A DNA stretch of 47,401 nucleotides from positions 1 to 47,401 of the forward strand of contig NZ_LIRJ01000175.1 of the NCBI RefSeq assembly GCF_001419745.1, read 5' to 3'. Below, piece after piece: positions 1 to 9,199 of the stretch. Each line of letters begins with the position of its first letter. Position 1 is the first letter of the stretch. The notes beneath the pieces were generated by a model. It was given only the letters and a program-made list of their open reading frames with translations. It searched no databases and was not told the origin of the DNA. Made by a program: the position numbers and the translations under genes. The DNA is from Streptomyces silaceus (GTDB taxonomy: Bacteria > Actinomycetota > Actinomycetes > Streptomycetales > Streptomycetaceae).

Positions 1-252
1 CGGCGGAGGCGGTGGCGGCGGCTTCGGGCGCTGCGTGGGCCCGGCGTGGCAGTCGGCGCCGTCCCCCGCGACGGCCACCGTGTCGCCGCCCGCGGAGCCG
101 TCCCCGTTGATCGAGGCGTACGCGCAGCTGTCGGCGAGGGCCGCGCCCGCGCCCGAGGACGAACCGAGCGCCAGAGCCAGTGCCAGGAGTACCAAGACGC
201 GTGTGACAAGGGGCGATATGACCCGTGGAGATCCGTGCACGACCCAGAGCAT
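1..252 (-). CDS. Secreted protein, N-terminal part (runs off left edge)
   Basis: On the minus strand an open frame runs from an ATG at 252 to the window edge without a stop. It reads as a signal peptide: a short basic region, then a hydrophobic core rich in Leu, Val and Ala (LVLLALALALGSS), then small residues ending ALA before an Asp-Ser-Cys. The mature part visible has two Cys in about 30 residues, Gly/Asp-rich sequence and then a run of prolines at the edge. A GTG at 240 is an alternative start. This looks like an exported cell-surface protein with a Pro-rich linker, but the family cannot be named from this fragment. It is divergent from the lipoprotein gene at 511. Confidence 0.55.
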   Translation of the reverse strand, partial: MLWVVHGSPRVISPLVTRVLVLLALALALGSSSGAGAALADSCAYASINGDGSAGGDTVAVAGDGADCHAGPTQRPKPPPPPPP

Positions 253-376
253 GGGCGGCCCGCACGCCCCGTACGCCGCGGTCGCCCCCGAATGACCCGA
301 AGGGAGGAGACGGTGGCGCCGGTGGTTTGACGGCGTGCGCCCCCCGGTCGTGGCCGAAACGTGCGGGGCCGGACCG

Positions 377-420
377 CGCAAAGGATCTTGCGGGGCCACG
401 CAAAGAATCTTGCGGGGCCG
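377..420. repeat. Two tandem copies of a 22-bp repeat with internal inverted symmetry
   Basis: Units 377-398 and 399-420 differ at only two positions. Each contains the arms CGCAA and TTGCG separated by six bases, so each copy is itself a short palindrome. They lie in the divergent intergenic region between the secreted protein (start 252) and the lipoprotein gene (start 511), about 90-130 bp upstream of the latter. This looks like a duplicated operator; the binding protein is unknown. The remainder of 253-510 shows no gene. Confidence 0.6.
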
Positions 421-510
421 TTGAACACGGCGGCTGTCCCCACCCGTACCTAGGGCCATGTGTGACGCAACAAGGCGCCACAACATCACAGCCGACAGCG
501 GGAGTTGGAC

Positions 511-1491
511 ATGCGGCATGTATCAGGGGGTTCCCCCCGGGCCTGGCGGAGCGCCTCGCTCGTAGCGACGGCTGCGGCCCTTCTCGCCCTGACGGCGGCG
601 TGCGGCCAGGACACGGGCGAGCAGTCCCCGAACGGGCAGAGCGTGGGCAACCAGGCGCCCGCCGCGGCCGACGGGTACGGCGCGGACGACGGCTACGGAT
701 CGGATTCCGGCGACGCGGGCAAGGGCGCGGGGGCCAAGGCGAAGTCCGCCGGGCAGCTCGCGGTGTGGGACAGCAAGAAGCTCGGCAAGGTCGTCACCGA
801 CAGCGAGGGCTTCACGCTCTACCGCTTCGACAAGGACACCGCACAGCCCCCCAAGTCCACCTGCGACGCCGCCTGTCTGAAGGCCTGGCCCGCCGTGGCC
901 GCCGACGGCGCCAAGGCCGCACCGGGCGTCGACGAGTCCCTGCTCGGCGAGGTCACCAACGCCGACGGCACCAAGCAGCTCACCATCGACGGCTGGCCGA
1001 TGTACCGGTACGCGCAGGACAGCGAGCCCGGCGACGCCAAGGGGCAGGGCGTGGGCGGCACTTGGTACGCCGCCGCCCCCGACGGCAAGAAGGCCGCGCC
1101 CGCGGCCGCCGACACCGCCCCCGTCGACCCGGCGGGCCTGTCCACCCGCAAGGACCCGAAGCTCGGCGAGATCGTCGTCGACAAGAACGGCATGACCGTC
1201 TACCGCTTCACGAAGGACTCCGCCTGGCCGATGAAGTCCGCGTGCACCGGTGCCTGCCTCGACAAGTGGCCGGTGGTGGCGCCCGTCGCCAAGAACGACA
1301 CCCAGGGCATCCTCAAGAAGGGCTTCGTCGTCTTCGACCGCCCCGACGGCAAGAAGCAGCAGACGATCGACTGCTGGCCGCTGTACACCTTCTCCGGCGA
1401 CAAGAAGCCGGGCGACACCAACGGCCAGGGAGTGGCCGGAACTTGGTATGCCGCGAGTCCGGAAGGAAAGCCGGTGGGCGCCGCCAAGTAG
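511..1491 (+). CDS. Lipoprotein with repeated Yx(F/W/Y)xxD motifs (SCO0930-like)
   Basis: The start is the ATG at 511, preceded by GGGAG six bases upstream; a TTG at 505 is less likely. The protein has a lipoprotein signal peptide ending in the lipobox LTAAC (Cys at about residue 31), so it should be anchored on the outer face of the membrane. After an acidic Gly-rich linker there are two related halves. Each contains tandem secreted-repeat units (COG4315 / PF03640 type): a YRFxKD motif, a conserved CDAACLKAWP or CTGACLDKWP, then a WPMYRYAQD or WPLYTFSGD segment and a GTWYAA ending. Homologues in Streptomyces, such as SCO0930, are developmental or cell-envelope lipoproteins; biochemical function is unknown. 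It is followed by a strong hairpin. Confidence 0.85.
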   Translation: MRHVSGGSPRAWRSASLVATAAALLALTAACGQDTGEQSPNGQSVGNQAPAAADGYGADDGYGSDSGDAGKGAGAKAKSAGQLAVWDSKKLGKVVTDSEGFTLYRFDKDTAQPPKSTCDAACLKAWPAVAADGAKAAPGVDESLLGEVTNADGTKQLTIDGWPMYRYAQDSEPGDAKGQGVGGTWYAAAPDGKKAAPAAADTAPVDPAGLSTRKDPKLGEIVVDKNGMTVYRFTKDSAWPMKSACTGACLDKWPVVAPVAKNDTQGILKKGFVVFDRPDGKKQQTIDCWPLYTFSGDKKPGDTNGQGVAGTWYAASPEGKPVGAAK

Positions 1492-1508
1492 ATCGCCCCG
1501 TGCGCGGA

Positions 1509-1558
1509 CGGACCGGTCCGTTCCCTCCCATATCACAAGGAGGGGACGGACCGGTCCG
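1509..1558. terminator. Long hairpin, probable terminator of the lipoprotein gene
   Basis: Arms 1509-1528 and 1539-1558 pair over 20 bp with one G-U type mismatch, around a ten-base A/T-rich loop. Each arm also contains the self-complementary 12-mer CGGACCGGTCCG. It begins 18 bp after the stop codon at 1491 and has no U tract, as is usual in Streptomyces. Positions 1559-1704 then form the leader of the next gene, and no clear promoter is seen there. Confidence 0.8.
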
Positions 1559-1704
1559 GGGTGTGGGCCATGGCACTTGCCCAAGGTGGTGACCGAGAAC
1601 GGACGACCAATTTCCGTTTTGACTCGCTCCCTTGGCAGACGATCAGTAGCCTCAGCCTCGAACATCGGATCGCCCGTGCCACCCCCCTATGTCTTGGAGT
1701 CTTG

Positions 1705-2517
1705 ATGGAGCGTCCCGCCTGGGCACCGCTCGGCATCGACATCGCGATGCCCAGCGTGTCCCGCATCTACGACTACTACCTGGGCGGCTCGCACAACTTC
1801 GAGGTGGACCGGGAGGCGGCCCGCAAGGCGATGGAGTTCATGCCGGGACTGCCGAAGGTCATGCAGGCGAACCGGGCCTTCATGCGGCGTGCGGTGCGTC
1901 ACGCGGTGGACCAGGGCATCACCCAGTTCCTCGACATCGGCTCCGGCATCCCCACGTTCGGCAACGTCCACGAGGTGGCGCAGGAGGCCAGCCCGGAGGC
2001 CCGGGTCGTGTACGTCGACCACGACCCGGTGGCCGTCGCGCACGGCCTGGCCGTGCTCGACGGTGACGAGCGGACCGCGGTCGTCTCCGCCGACCTGCGC
2101 AAACCTCGGGACATTCTGGGCAGTTCGGAAGTCACCTCGCTCCTCGACCTCGACCGGCCCGTGGCTCTTCTCCTCGTCGCCGTCCTGCATTTCGTCGAGG
2201 ACGCGTACGATCCTTACGCGGCGGTCGCCGAGCTGCGGGACGCCACCGCGCCCGGCAGTCTGACCGTCATCACCCACGCCTCGTACGAAGGGATCCCGGT
2301 TCCCCCCGAGCAGGCCGGCGGGACCGTCGGTGTATACAAGGACATCCGCAGTCCACTGATCATGCGCTCACGCGACGAGATCGCACGGTTCTTCGAGGGA
2401 TACGACATGGTGGAACCCGGCCTGGTGCCGATGCCGCACTGGCGGCCCGACACCGCGCCCGAGGAGGAGGATCCGTATTCCTTCTCGGGATTCGCGGGCG
2501 TGGGACGGAAGCGTTGA
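1705..2517 (+). CDS. SAM-dependent methyltransferase, DUF574 (Methyltransf_19) type
   Basis: The product is about 270 residues. The ATG at 1705 has GGAG five bases upstream; a longer frame reaches back to 1561 but lacks similar support. Features of the actinobacterial DUF574 family are visible: PSVSRIYDYYLGGSHNFEVDRE near the N-terminus, the SAM-binding motif I strand and loop FLDIGSGIPT (about residue 75), YVDHDP after strand 2, and a C-terminal PYSFSGFAGVGRKR. The substrate is unknown; the family is abundant in Streptomyces and poorly characterised. Its stop TGA overlaps the TTG start of the downstream rmdA-like gene, so the two are translationally coupled. Confidence 0.85.
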   Translation: MERPAWAPLGIDIAMPSVSRIYDYYLGGSHNFEVDREAARKAMEFMPGLPKVMQANRAFMRRAVRHAVDQGITQFLDIGSGIPTFGNVHEVAQEASPEARVVYVDHDPVAVAHGLAVLDGDERTAVVSADLRKPRDILGSSEVTSLLDLDRPVALLLVAVLHFVEDAYDPYAAVAELRDATAPGSLTVITHASYEGIPVPPEQAGGTVGVYKDIRSPLIMRSRDEIARFFEGYDMVEPGLVPMPHWRPDTAPEEEDPYSFSGFAGVGRKR

Positions 2518-4649
2518 GCGGCGAGCAGGACGGACCCGAGGGGAGACTCCGCCGGTTCGCCACCATCTGGAGCCGTGCGATCTTTCCCGTGACGGCCACC
2601 TCGCTGACCCGTCCCGAATTCGAGCAGCAACTGGTCCCGCTGGCCCGGCGGTTGAGTGTCGCGCTCCAGGAGCGCGTCTTCGACGCGGCGGAGAGCCAGG
2701 CCGTCGGCGCGGCCCTCATCGGCACGCACTGCACCGACCCCGAGGCGCTGAGCCGCACGCTCGACTGCGTCGACGCCTATCTGGTCCTGTACTGCGGCGG
2801 CGACGGCCCCCGCGAGGAGCTGCGGGCCCGTTCCGCGCGGATCCAGCACGCGATGGCCGCGGGCTTCGCCCAGGCCCTGCGGGAGCGGACCCTCGCCGAG
2901 CAGGAGGCGATCTCCCGGGCCGCCCTGAGCGCCCGCAGCGCCGTCGCCGAGGCCCTGCACGCCAGCGAGGCGCGCTTCCGCGCGGTCTTCCACGGCGCGG
3001 CGATCGGCATCGGCATCGCCGACCTCGACGGCACCGTCCTCGAGGTCAACGACGCGCTGATCCGCATGTTCGGCGGCCTCGAACACCAGCTGCGCGGACG
3101 CAACGTGGGGGAGTGGACGCACCCCGACGACTCGCCCCACGTCTGGAAGCTCTACGAGGAGCTGGTGCGCGGCGAGCGCGAGCACTACCGCGTGGAGAAG
3201 GCCTTCTACCGGCCCGACGGGACGGTCCTGTGGACCAACCTCACGGTCTCGCTGCTGCGTGACGCCGACGGCGCGCCGCAGTACCAGCTGGCGCTGATGG
3301 AGGACACCACCGAACGCCGGCTGCTCAACCTGCGCCTGCGGTACGAGGCGACGCACGACGCCCTCACCGGACTGCCCAACCGCACCCTGTTCTTCGAGCG
3401 CCTGGAGAAGGTGCTCGCCGCCGGCGAGGACGCCCGGTTCGGGCTCTGCTACCTCGACCTCGACGGCTTCAAGACCGTCAACGACAGCCTGGGCCACGCG
3501 GCCGGCGACCGCCTCCTCGTGGAGGTCGCCGACCGGCTGCAGTCCTGCGCGACCGCGCCCGGCGAGATGGTGGCCCGGCTCGGCGGTGACGAGTTCGTGG
3601 CGCTCACCACCGGCCCCGACACCCAGCACGAGGTCGACGAGCTGGCCGGGCGCATCATGAACGCGCTCGCCACCCCGATCCGCGTCGACGGCCGCGAACT
3701 GACCGTACGCGGCAGCATCGGCATAGTGGAGGGCCCGGCCGGCGAGCGCGGCGCGGCCGAGGTGCTGCGCAGCGCCGATATCACCATGTACCGCGCCAAG
3801 TCCGCGGGCGGCAACCGCTACGAGCTCGCCGACCCCGAGGCCGATGCCCGCGCGATCACCCGGCACGGACTGACCACGGCGCTGCCCACGGCCCTGGAGC
3901 GCGGCGAGTTCTTCATCGAGTACCAGCCGCTCGTGCACCTCGGCGACGGCAGCGTGCGCGGCGCCGAGGCGCTGGTGCGCTGGCTGCACCCGCAGCACGG
4001 CGTCATCGGCCCCGACCGGTTCATCCCGCTCGCCGAGCACACCGGATTGATCGTGCCGCTCGGCCGCTGGGTCCTGGAGGAGTCCGTGCGCCAGGCCCGC
4101 CTCTGGGAGTCGCGGCACAGCGACGCGGGGCCGCTGCGCATCAACGTCAACCTGTCGCCCTGCCAGCTGACCCACCCCGGCCTGGTGTCCGACACGGTCG
4201 ACATCCTGGAGCGCGAGGGCCTCGAACCGGGCGCCCTGTGCCTGGAGGTCACCGAGTCCGCGCTGATAGGAGCCGACGACGACTTGCTCAAGCCGCTCCG
4301 CAGACTTGCCGAAATGGGCGTGGACATCGCGCTCGACGACTTCGGCACGGGCTACTCCAACCTCGCCAATCTGCGCCGGCTGCCGGTGAGCGTGCTCAAG
4401 CTCGACCGCTCCTTCACCCAGGGCATGCAGCACTTCCCCGCCGACCCGGTCGACCTGAAGATCGTCGAGGGGATCGTCGCGCTCGCGCACAGCCTCGACC
4501 TCGCGGTCACCGTCGAGGGCGTCGAGACGGGCGCGCAGGCCGACCAGCTGCGGGAGCTGGGCTGCGACACGGCACAGGGCTGGTACTACGCACGCCCCGG
4601 CCCGCCCGACCGGCTCCACGAGCTGGCGCTCGCGGACGCGACGGGCTGA
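2514..4649 (+). CDS. rmdA: PAS-GGDEF-EAL cyclic-di-GMP turnover protein (RmdA-like)
   Basis: The protein has 711 residues and no membrane segment, so it is cytosolic. After an N-terminal helical region of about 150 residues come a PAS domain (about 155-280), a GGDEF domain (about 285-440) with an intact ARLGGDEF motif near residue 357, and an EAL domain (about 455-705). The EAL motif is intact (GAEALVRW), as are VTES, DDFGTGYSNL, KLDRSF and VEGVET, so phosphodiesterase activity is expected. No RxxD inhibitory site is visible before GGDEF. RmdA (SCO0928) of S. coelicolor has this architecture and degrades c-di-GMP during development. The start is a TTG overlapping the stop of the upstream methyltransferase gene, which indicates coupling. 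Confidence 0.88.
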   Translation: MSGEQDGPEGRLRRFATIWSRAIFPVTATSLTRPEFEQQLVPLARRLSVALQERVFDAAESQAVGAALIGTHCTDPEALSRTLDCVDAYLVLYCGGDGPREELRARSARIQHAMAAGFAQALRERTLAEQEAISRAALSARSAVAEALHASEARFRAVFHGAAIGIGIADLDGTVLEVNDALIRMFGGLEHQLRGRNVGEWTHPDDSPHVWKLYEELVRGEREHYRVEKAFYRPDGTVLWTNLTVSLLRDADGAPQYQLALMEDTTERRLLNLRLRYEATHDALTGLPNRTLFFERLEKVLAAGEDARFGLCYLDLDGFKTVNDSLGHAAGDRLLVEVADRLQSCATAPGEMVARLGGDEFVALTTGPDTQHEVDELAGRIMNALATPIRVDGRELTVRGSIGIVEGPAGERGAAEVLRSADITMYRAKSAGGNRYELADPEADARAITRHGLTTALPTALERGEFFIEYQPLVHLGDGSVRGAEALVRWLHPQHGVIGPDRFIPLAEHTGLIVPLGRWVLEESVRQARLWESRHSDAGPLRINVNLSPCQLTHPGLVSDTVDILEREGLEPGALCLEVTESALIGADDDLLKPLRRLAEMGVDIALDDFGTGYSNLANLRRLPVSVLKLDRSFTQGMQHFPADPVDLKIVEGIVALAHSLDLAVTVEGVETGAQADQLRELGCDTAQGWYYARPGPPDRLHELALADATG

Positions 4650-4655
4650 CCCGCC

Positions 4656-5417
4656 GTGATCCGCTGGGCGTACGCCTTCGTCGACCGCCCGCGCGACCGC
4701 TTCGCGAGGGCGTGCGCGTTCTGGACGGCGGTCACCGGCACGGAGCTGTCCGAACCGCGCGGCCCGGGCGGCGAGTTCGTCACGCTCGTGCCGCCCGGCC
4801 CCGCCGACGCCTGCGTGAAGGCGCAGGCCGTGGACGGGCCCGGCGGGGCGCACCTCGACTTCGCGGTGGACGATTTCGCCGCCGCCGTGGACCTGGCCCG
4901 CACCCTCGGTGCCGCGCCGGTCCACGCGGAGGACAACCTCGAAGTGCTGCGTTCACCGGGCGGACAGCTGTTCTGTGTCGTGCCCTGGAACGGCGAGAAG
5001 TCCCGCCCGACACCGGTCACCGCACAGGACGGCGCCACGACGCGCCTGGACCAGGCGTGCCTGCACATCCCGCCGGAGTCGTACGAGGCGGACATCGCCT
5101 TCTGGACGGCGTTCACCGGCTGGGAGTCCACGGCGACCCGACTCCCGGAGTTCCACCGCCTGAGGCCCCCTTCGCCCCTGCCGGTCCGCATCCTCCTCCA
5201 ACGCCTGACCACCCCCGGCCAGGCGCCGGGCGCCCACCTCGACCTCGCCTGCTCGGACCTGGACGCGGCACGCGCCTGGCACGAAACACTCGGCGCGCAG
5301 CCCGTCGCCCCCGGCGCGACCTGGCACGTGATGCGGGACCCGGCGGGCGGCACGTACTGCCTGACGGCACGCGAACCGGGGACGGGGGATCTGCCGTCAC
5401 GGGGGAGCGCTGGATGA
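4656..5417 (+). CDS. VOC family protein with two glyoxalase-like domains
   Basis: The protein has 253 residues and starts with GTG six bases after the rmdA-like gene ends, so it is probably in the same operon. Two tandem vicinal-oxygen-chelate modules are visible: residues about 1-112, with FVDRPRDRFARACAFWTAVTG and the end LRSPGGQLFCVVP, and about 125-245, with ADIAFWTAFTGWE, GAHLDLACSDLDAARAWHETLGA and MRDPAGGTYCLT. Such two-domain proteins may bind metal and small molecules, but no substrate can be assigned. The 3' end overlaps by 21 bp the convergent membrane-protein gene. Confidence 0.8.
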   Translation: MIRWAYAFVDRPRDRFARACAFWTAVTGTELSEPRGPGGEFVTLVPPGPADACVKAQAVDGPGGAHLDFAVDDFAAAVDLARTLGAAPVHAEDNLEVLRSPGGQLFCVVPWNGEKSRPTPVTAQDGATTRLDQACLHIPPESYEADIAFWTAFTGWESTATRLPEFHRLRPPSPLPVRILLQRLTTPGQAPGAHLDLACSDLDAARAWHETLGAQPVAPGATWHVMRDPAGGTYCLTAREPGTGDLPSRGSAG

Positions 5418-8222
5418 CGCCGAGGACGTCGGGGAGGGGCTCGGCGTGTCGACGGGAGCCGTGACGTCGTTCGCCCAGGCGGTCGCGAGCACGGTGACCG
5501 CCGCGGCGATCGCCGCCACGAGGACGGCGCTGACCGGGGCGGCGAGTGAGGACAGCCGCCGGAAGTTGCGAATGTGGCCCCACAACAGGTCGGCTCTGCG
5601 CACCAGCCGGATCTCCCAGTACAGGGCGAGGCCGAGGGCCATGACGGTGCTCTGGGCCAGCAGCAGGAACACCGACAGGGTGGTCGCACCGGACGGCACC
5701 TGGAGCCGGGGTACGGCGAGCAGAAGCTGCACGGCAGACATGACCGTCCACAGCCAACCCGCCTTCGTCACTGGACTGTTGCCGCGCAGCCACGGATAGA
5801 GGTAGCCGTACGTGAAGCCGTGGGCGAGCCACACGCAAGCCGCTCCGCCGCCCACGGTTATCGCCTCCGGGATTCCGCTGTAGCCGTCGGACTGCCAGAG
5901 GGTCCAAGCGGTCCAGGGCAGGGTGAGCAGGGCAGTGGCCGCGGCCGCCGCGACGGCGTTGGCCCACGCGGCCCGGCCGGCGGAGCCGCCGAGGGCGGTG
6001 GCCCGCAGCCGCTCGGTCTCGCGCGCGGCGTCGGCGGCCGTGGGCCGCTTGAGACCGCGCCACTTCTCGTCCCAGGTCTCGGCGGGCTGCGAGGCGTCGG
6101 CGAGGGCCGCGCGTGACGAGGTCAGAAATCGATGGCGGCCCTCTGCGAAGAGAAGGGCACGGGCGAGCGCGGCCATGCGGCGGGAATGGGCGGCGCCGGA
6201 GAGCGCGTGCAGAGTCGCCGCTTGGTCGGCGCGCCGCGCGGGCAGGAGCAGGAGGGCACCGGCCCAGGCGGTCAGCAGCGCGGCGCCGGTGGTCCAGTAC
6301 GGCAGCCAGCTCTCGGGCGATCCGATGACGGTCGCGCTCGCGGCGAGCATCAGCAGGGTCACGCAGTGGCCTCGCGCGGTGGGGCCCCAGGTGCCGGGGT
6401 GCGTGCCGGTGTCGTGCAGCCGGAGCAGGAGGAGCGCGGTGCTGATCAGCCAGATCGTCTGGAGGGCCGGTGCCATGACACGAACACCCAGGATCATCTG
6501 ATCGCCCGGGCTCTGCCCGGTGAGCTGGATCAACAGGTCTGAGGTGGGAGGAAGCCGGGGGGACACCCAGTCATGGAGAGGGTTCCAGTAGGGCAGCAGA
6601 GCAGTGATCACCACGGTGCCGAGCAGAAGGCGGCGAGGGCCGGGCAGCCGTGGCCCGGTCAGAACGGCCAGAGCCACAACCCAGGGTGCCAGCAGGACGA
6701 GAACGGTGGGCCAACTCGCCAGCAGGGCGAGGCGAGTGTAGGTGAAGGAGGCACCGGCGAACTGCTGAGCCATGTTCCGGGGCAGGGCCTGCAACACGAT
6801 GGTCGAGGCCACCGCGGCCCAGGTCGCGACGGCGAGTGGCACGGCCCAGGTGCGCACCTCCCGCCTCCCGTGCGGCAGCAGCAGTACGCCGAGGACGGTG
6901 CCTGCTGCCAGTGAGGCGCATGCCAGGCAGTAGACCACCGTCCCGGTCCAGTCTCCGCCGCCCATGGCCCAGGCCAGAAGAACGAGCGCAAGGGCCGGTG
7001 AGGCGACGGCGAGTACCGGGCCCGCGGCGGCCCCCGACTCCGTGCGCGAGCGGTGGGCGAAGCCGGTGAGGAGTACCGGAAGAGTGAAGAGCGCGAGACC
7101 GAGGAACGCGCCCTGGACGTGCGCTTCGACGGGCAGTGGCTCGTTGGCCAGGTCGGCGAACGTGAAGAGGACTCCGCCCCACAACCATCCCAGTACGCTC
7201 CAGTTCGGCAGGTACAGGTCCTCCAGGAGCGCCGCGAGAGCCGCGCACAGCAGCACTCCGATGCCCAGGGCGGCGGAGCGGGCGCGCCGCCGCAGCCCGT
7301 CCGTGGTCTTCGGTGTGCGCAGTAGCCCGATCAGAGCGCCGCTCATGGCGAGGCACAGGAAGAGGAGTGTGAGCAGTGCCTGATGGCCCGAACCCGTGTA
7401 GGGCCGGGCCGCATCGTCCGTCTCCGGTTCGCTCGTGTCGCGGGTGATGAGCATGGGGGTCACGTTCGCGGTACCGCGCTCGTGGGTCAGGCGGAATCGG
7501 ATCGAGTGCCCCGTCTGCCGGTCGGGTCGGCCCTCGACCTGGAAGCCCCACTCCCTGGGTACGTCCATCGACCAGGTCCAGTGGCCCGGCAGGCGCGGCA
7601 CCACGCCGTCGTCGCCGTCATCGACCCGCATGGACAGGTCGTAGGTGTTGAGCTGAGCTCCTTGTCCCAGGTCGGCCGTGACGTCGTGCTCGGCCGTGAC
7701 CGTGACGCGTTCCTTGCCCGTGGGCTGGGTGACGGTGCACCAGTCGGGGAGCCCCGCGAGGTCCCCTCCGTCCTCGTTGGTCCCGGGTTCCAGGTAGGCG
7801 ACGGGCTGGGCGGACGCATATCCGCCGGGCAGGACGTAGGCGACTTCGGCGAAGTCCTCCGGGGCGGCTCTCAGCGTCGACACCAAGGGGTCCTTCGCGC
7901 TCAGACTCAACCGGTAACGGGTAGTGATCCGCCAGCCTTCGCCGGGTCCGGCGCGGCGGATACGGACGGAGATGTCCCCTCGACTGCCGGTGCCGGGCAG
8001 GAAGGGGACGAGGTCGTGCGGCCCGGTCGGGAAGTCGGGGGCGTCGGTGACGGGCTCGGGGCTTGCGTGGAGCCGTTCGTACTCCTCGGTGAGTGCCTGC
8101 TGCCGCGCGGCCTCCCCCCACCGGTCCGCGCCCCACACCGTGCACCCCACGACCACCGCGCACAGCACCAGCAGGCCGACGGTCCGTGCCACCGCCGTGG
8201 CCGCGCCGCGCGCAGTCGGCAT
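5397..8222 (-). CDS. Large multi-spanning membrane protein of unknown function
   Basis: The protein has about 941 residues. The ATG at 8222 is preferred because GGAGGGG lies about eight bases before it; an upstream in-frame GTG at 8255 has no ribosome binding site. An N-terminal transmembrane or signal segment (LLVLCAVVVGCTVWGA) is followed by an extracytoplasmic domain of roughly 230 residues. Then come many hydrophobic helices to about residue 640, a cytoplasmic charged segment (about 650-740), more helices, and a Ser/Pro-rich tail. I recognise no catalytic motif. It may belong to one of the Streptomyces-specific DUF families of about 900 residues, but I cannot confirm which. It is convergent with the VOC gene and overlaps it by 21 bp. 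Confidence 0.7.
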   Translation of the reverse strand: MPTARGAATAVARTVGLLVLCAVVVGCTVWGADRWGEAARQQALTEEYERLHASPEPVTDAPDFPTGPHDLVPFLPGTGSRGDISVRIRRAGPGEGWRITTRYRLSLSAKDPLVSTLRAAPEDFAEVAYVLPGGYASAQPVAYLEPGTNEDGGDLAGLPDWCTVTQPTGKERVTVTAEHDVTADLGQGAQLNTYDLSMRVDDGDDGVVPRLPGHWTWSMDVPREWGFQVEGRPDRQTGHSIRFRLTHERGTANVTPMLITRDTSEPETDDAARPYTGSGHQALLTLLFLCLAMSGALIGLLRTPKTTDGLRRRARSAALGIGVLLCAALAALLEDLYLPNWSVLGWLWGGVLFTFADLANEPLPVEAHVQGAFLGLALFTLPVLLTGFAHRSRTESGAAAGPVLAVASPALALVLLAWAMGGGDWTGTVVYCLACASLAAGTVLGVLLLPHGRREVRTWAVPLAVATWAAVASTIVLQALPRNMAQQFAGASFTYTRLALLASWPTVLVLLAPWVVALAVLTGPRLPGPRRLLLGTVVITALLPYWNPLHDWVSPRLPPTSDLLIQLTGQSPGDQMILGVRVMAPALQTIWLISTALLLLRLHDTGTHPGTWGPTARGHCVTLLMLAASATVIGSPESWLPYWTTGAALLTAWAGALLLLPARRADQAATLHALSGAAHSRRMAALARALLFAEGRHRFLTSSRAALADASQPAETWDEKWRGLKRPTAADAARETERLRATALGGSAGRAAWANAVAAAAATALLTLPWTAWTLWQSDGYSGIPEAITVGGGAACVWLAHGFTYGYLYPWLRGNSPVTKAGWLWTVMSAVQLLLAVPRLQVPSGATTLSVFLLLAQSTVMALGLALYWEIRLVRRADLLWGHIRNFRRLSSLAAPVSAVLVAAIAAAVTVLATAWANDVTAPVDTPSPSPTSSASSSAPP

Positions 8223-8285
8223 GGGCGCCCCCCTCCCACCTGCCGGGAAGGACACTGTAGAGCCGTGTCCGCGCGGCGGGGAGGT

Positions 8286-9161
8286 TCAGCGCTCAAGCAG
8301 CATCCGCTGCAGCTCCCGCGCGGCCCGTGGCGGTGCCACGTCGCTGCGGTGGGCCAGGGCGATCGTGCGGTGCAGGCTCGGTTTCGCCAGGGGGGTCACG
8401 CGGAGGTCCGAGCCCGAGCGTTCGGCGACCATGCGGGGGACGACCGCCACGCCGAGGCCGGCGCGGACGAAGCCGAGGACCGCGTCCATCTCGCCGCCCT
8501 CCACCGCGAACTCCGGTTCGAAGCCCTCGGCGCGGCAGGCGGCGACGGTGAGTTCGCGCAGGTCGTAGCCGTGCCGGAACATCACGAGGCGTTCGCCCTG
8601 GAGGTCGGCGATGCGGACCGCGTCGCCGAGGCGGCGGGAGCGGGGTGCCGACACCACGACCAGGTCCTCGCGCAGCAGCTCCACGGTCGTCAGCGCCGGT
8701 GAGGGGGTGGGGAGGGGCAGGACCACGAGCGCCAGGTCGAGGGCGCCGCGGGCCAGCTCGCGTACGAGGTCGTGCGAGCCGCCCTCCTCGATCAGGAGCT
8801 GGATGCCGGGGTGGCGGTCGTGGAAGGCGCGCAGGACGTCGGGCAGCAGGCCCGTGCACACGCTCGGGGTCGCGCCCAAGCGGATGCGGCCGCGCCGCAG
8901 CTGCGCCAGCTCCTGCACCTCGATGCGCGCGGTGTCCGCGTCGGCGAGGATCCGGCGGGCCAGCGGCAGCAGCGCCTCGCCCGCGTCGGTCAGCGTGATG
9001 TTGCCGCGCGCCCGGCTGAAGAGCTCCGCGCCCAGCTCCTTCTCCAGGGCCCGGATCTGCTGCGAGAGCGAGGGCTGCGAGACGTGCACCTCCTCCGCGG
9101 CCCGGGTGAAGTGACGGGCCTCGGCGACCGCGACGAAGTAGTGGAGCTGCTGGAACTGCAT
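8286..9161 (-). CDS. LysR-family transcriptional regulator, divergent from sdhC
   Basis: The protein has 291 residues with the start at MQFQQLHYFVAV (ATG at 9161); the frame is open further upstream but the family begins here. The N-terminal winged helix-turn-helix is textbook: HFTRAAEEVHVSQPSLSQQIRALEKELGAELF, residues about 16-50. The rest is the periplasmic-binding-protein-like effector domain, with RIRLGATPSVCTGLLPDVLRAFH and the AGLGVAVVPRMV segment. It is transcribed away from sdhCAB with a 95-bp shared promoter region holding palindromes. That arrangement is typical of LysR proteins that control the neighbouring operon and themselves. The effector ligand is unknown. Confidence 0.9.
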   Translation of the reverse strand: MQFQQLHYFVAVAEARHFTRAAEEVHVSQPSLSQQIRALEKELGAELFSRARGNITLTDAGEALLPLARRILADADTARIEVQELAQLRRGRIRLGATPSVCTGLLPDVLRAFHDRHPGIQLLIEEGGSHDLVRELARGALDLALVVLPLPTPSPALTTVELLREDLVVVSAPRSRRLGDAVRIADLQGERLVMFRHGYDLRELTVAACRAEGFEPEFAVEGGEMDAVLGFVRAGLGVAVVPRMVAERSGSDLRVTPLAKPSLHRTIALAHRSDVAPPRAARELQRMLLER

Positions 9162-9180
9162 ACCGCGACGATACGTGGGT

Positions 9181-9199
9181 CGATAGGCGCAGGCTATCG
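9181..9199. promoter_or_regulatory. LysR-type operator (T-N11-A palindrome)
   Basis: CGATAG and CTATCG flank seven bases, and the ATAG/CTAT core satisfies the classical T-N11-A LysR box. It sits between the divergent lysR (start 9161) and sdhC (start 9257) genes. Confidence 0.7.

Noticed and set aside
1619..1652. TTGACT ... TAGCCT as a sigma-70-like promoter for the methyltransferase gene
   Set aside because: The spacing between the two hexamers is about 22 bp, too long for a housekeeping promoter.
2214..4925. 903-codon minus-strand open frame across rmdA
   Set aside because: It is antisense to a protein with complete GGDEF and EAL motifs, and its composition is typical of a shadow frame.
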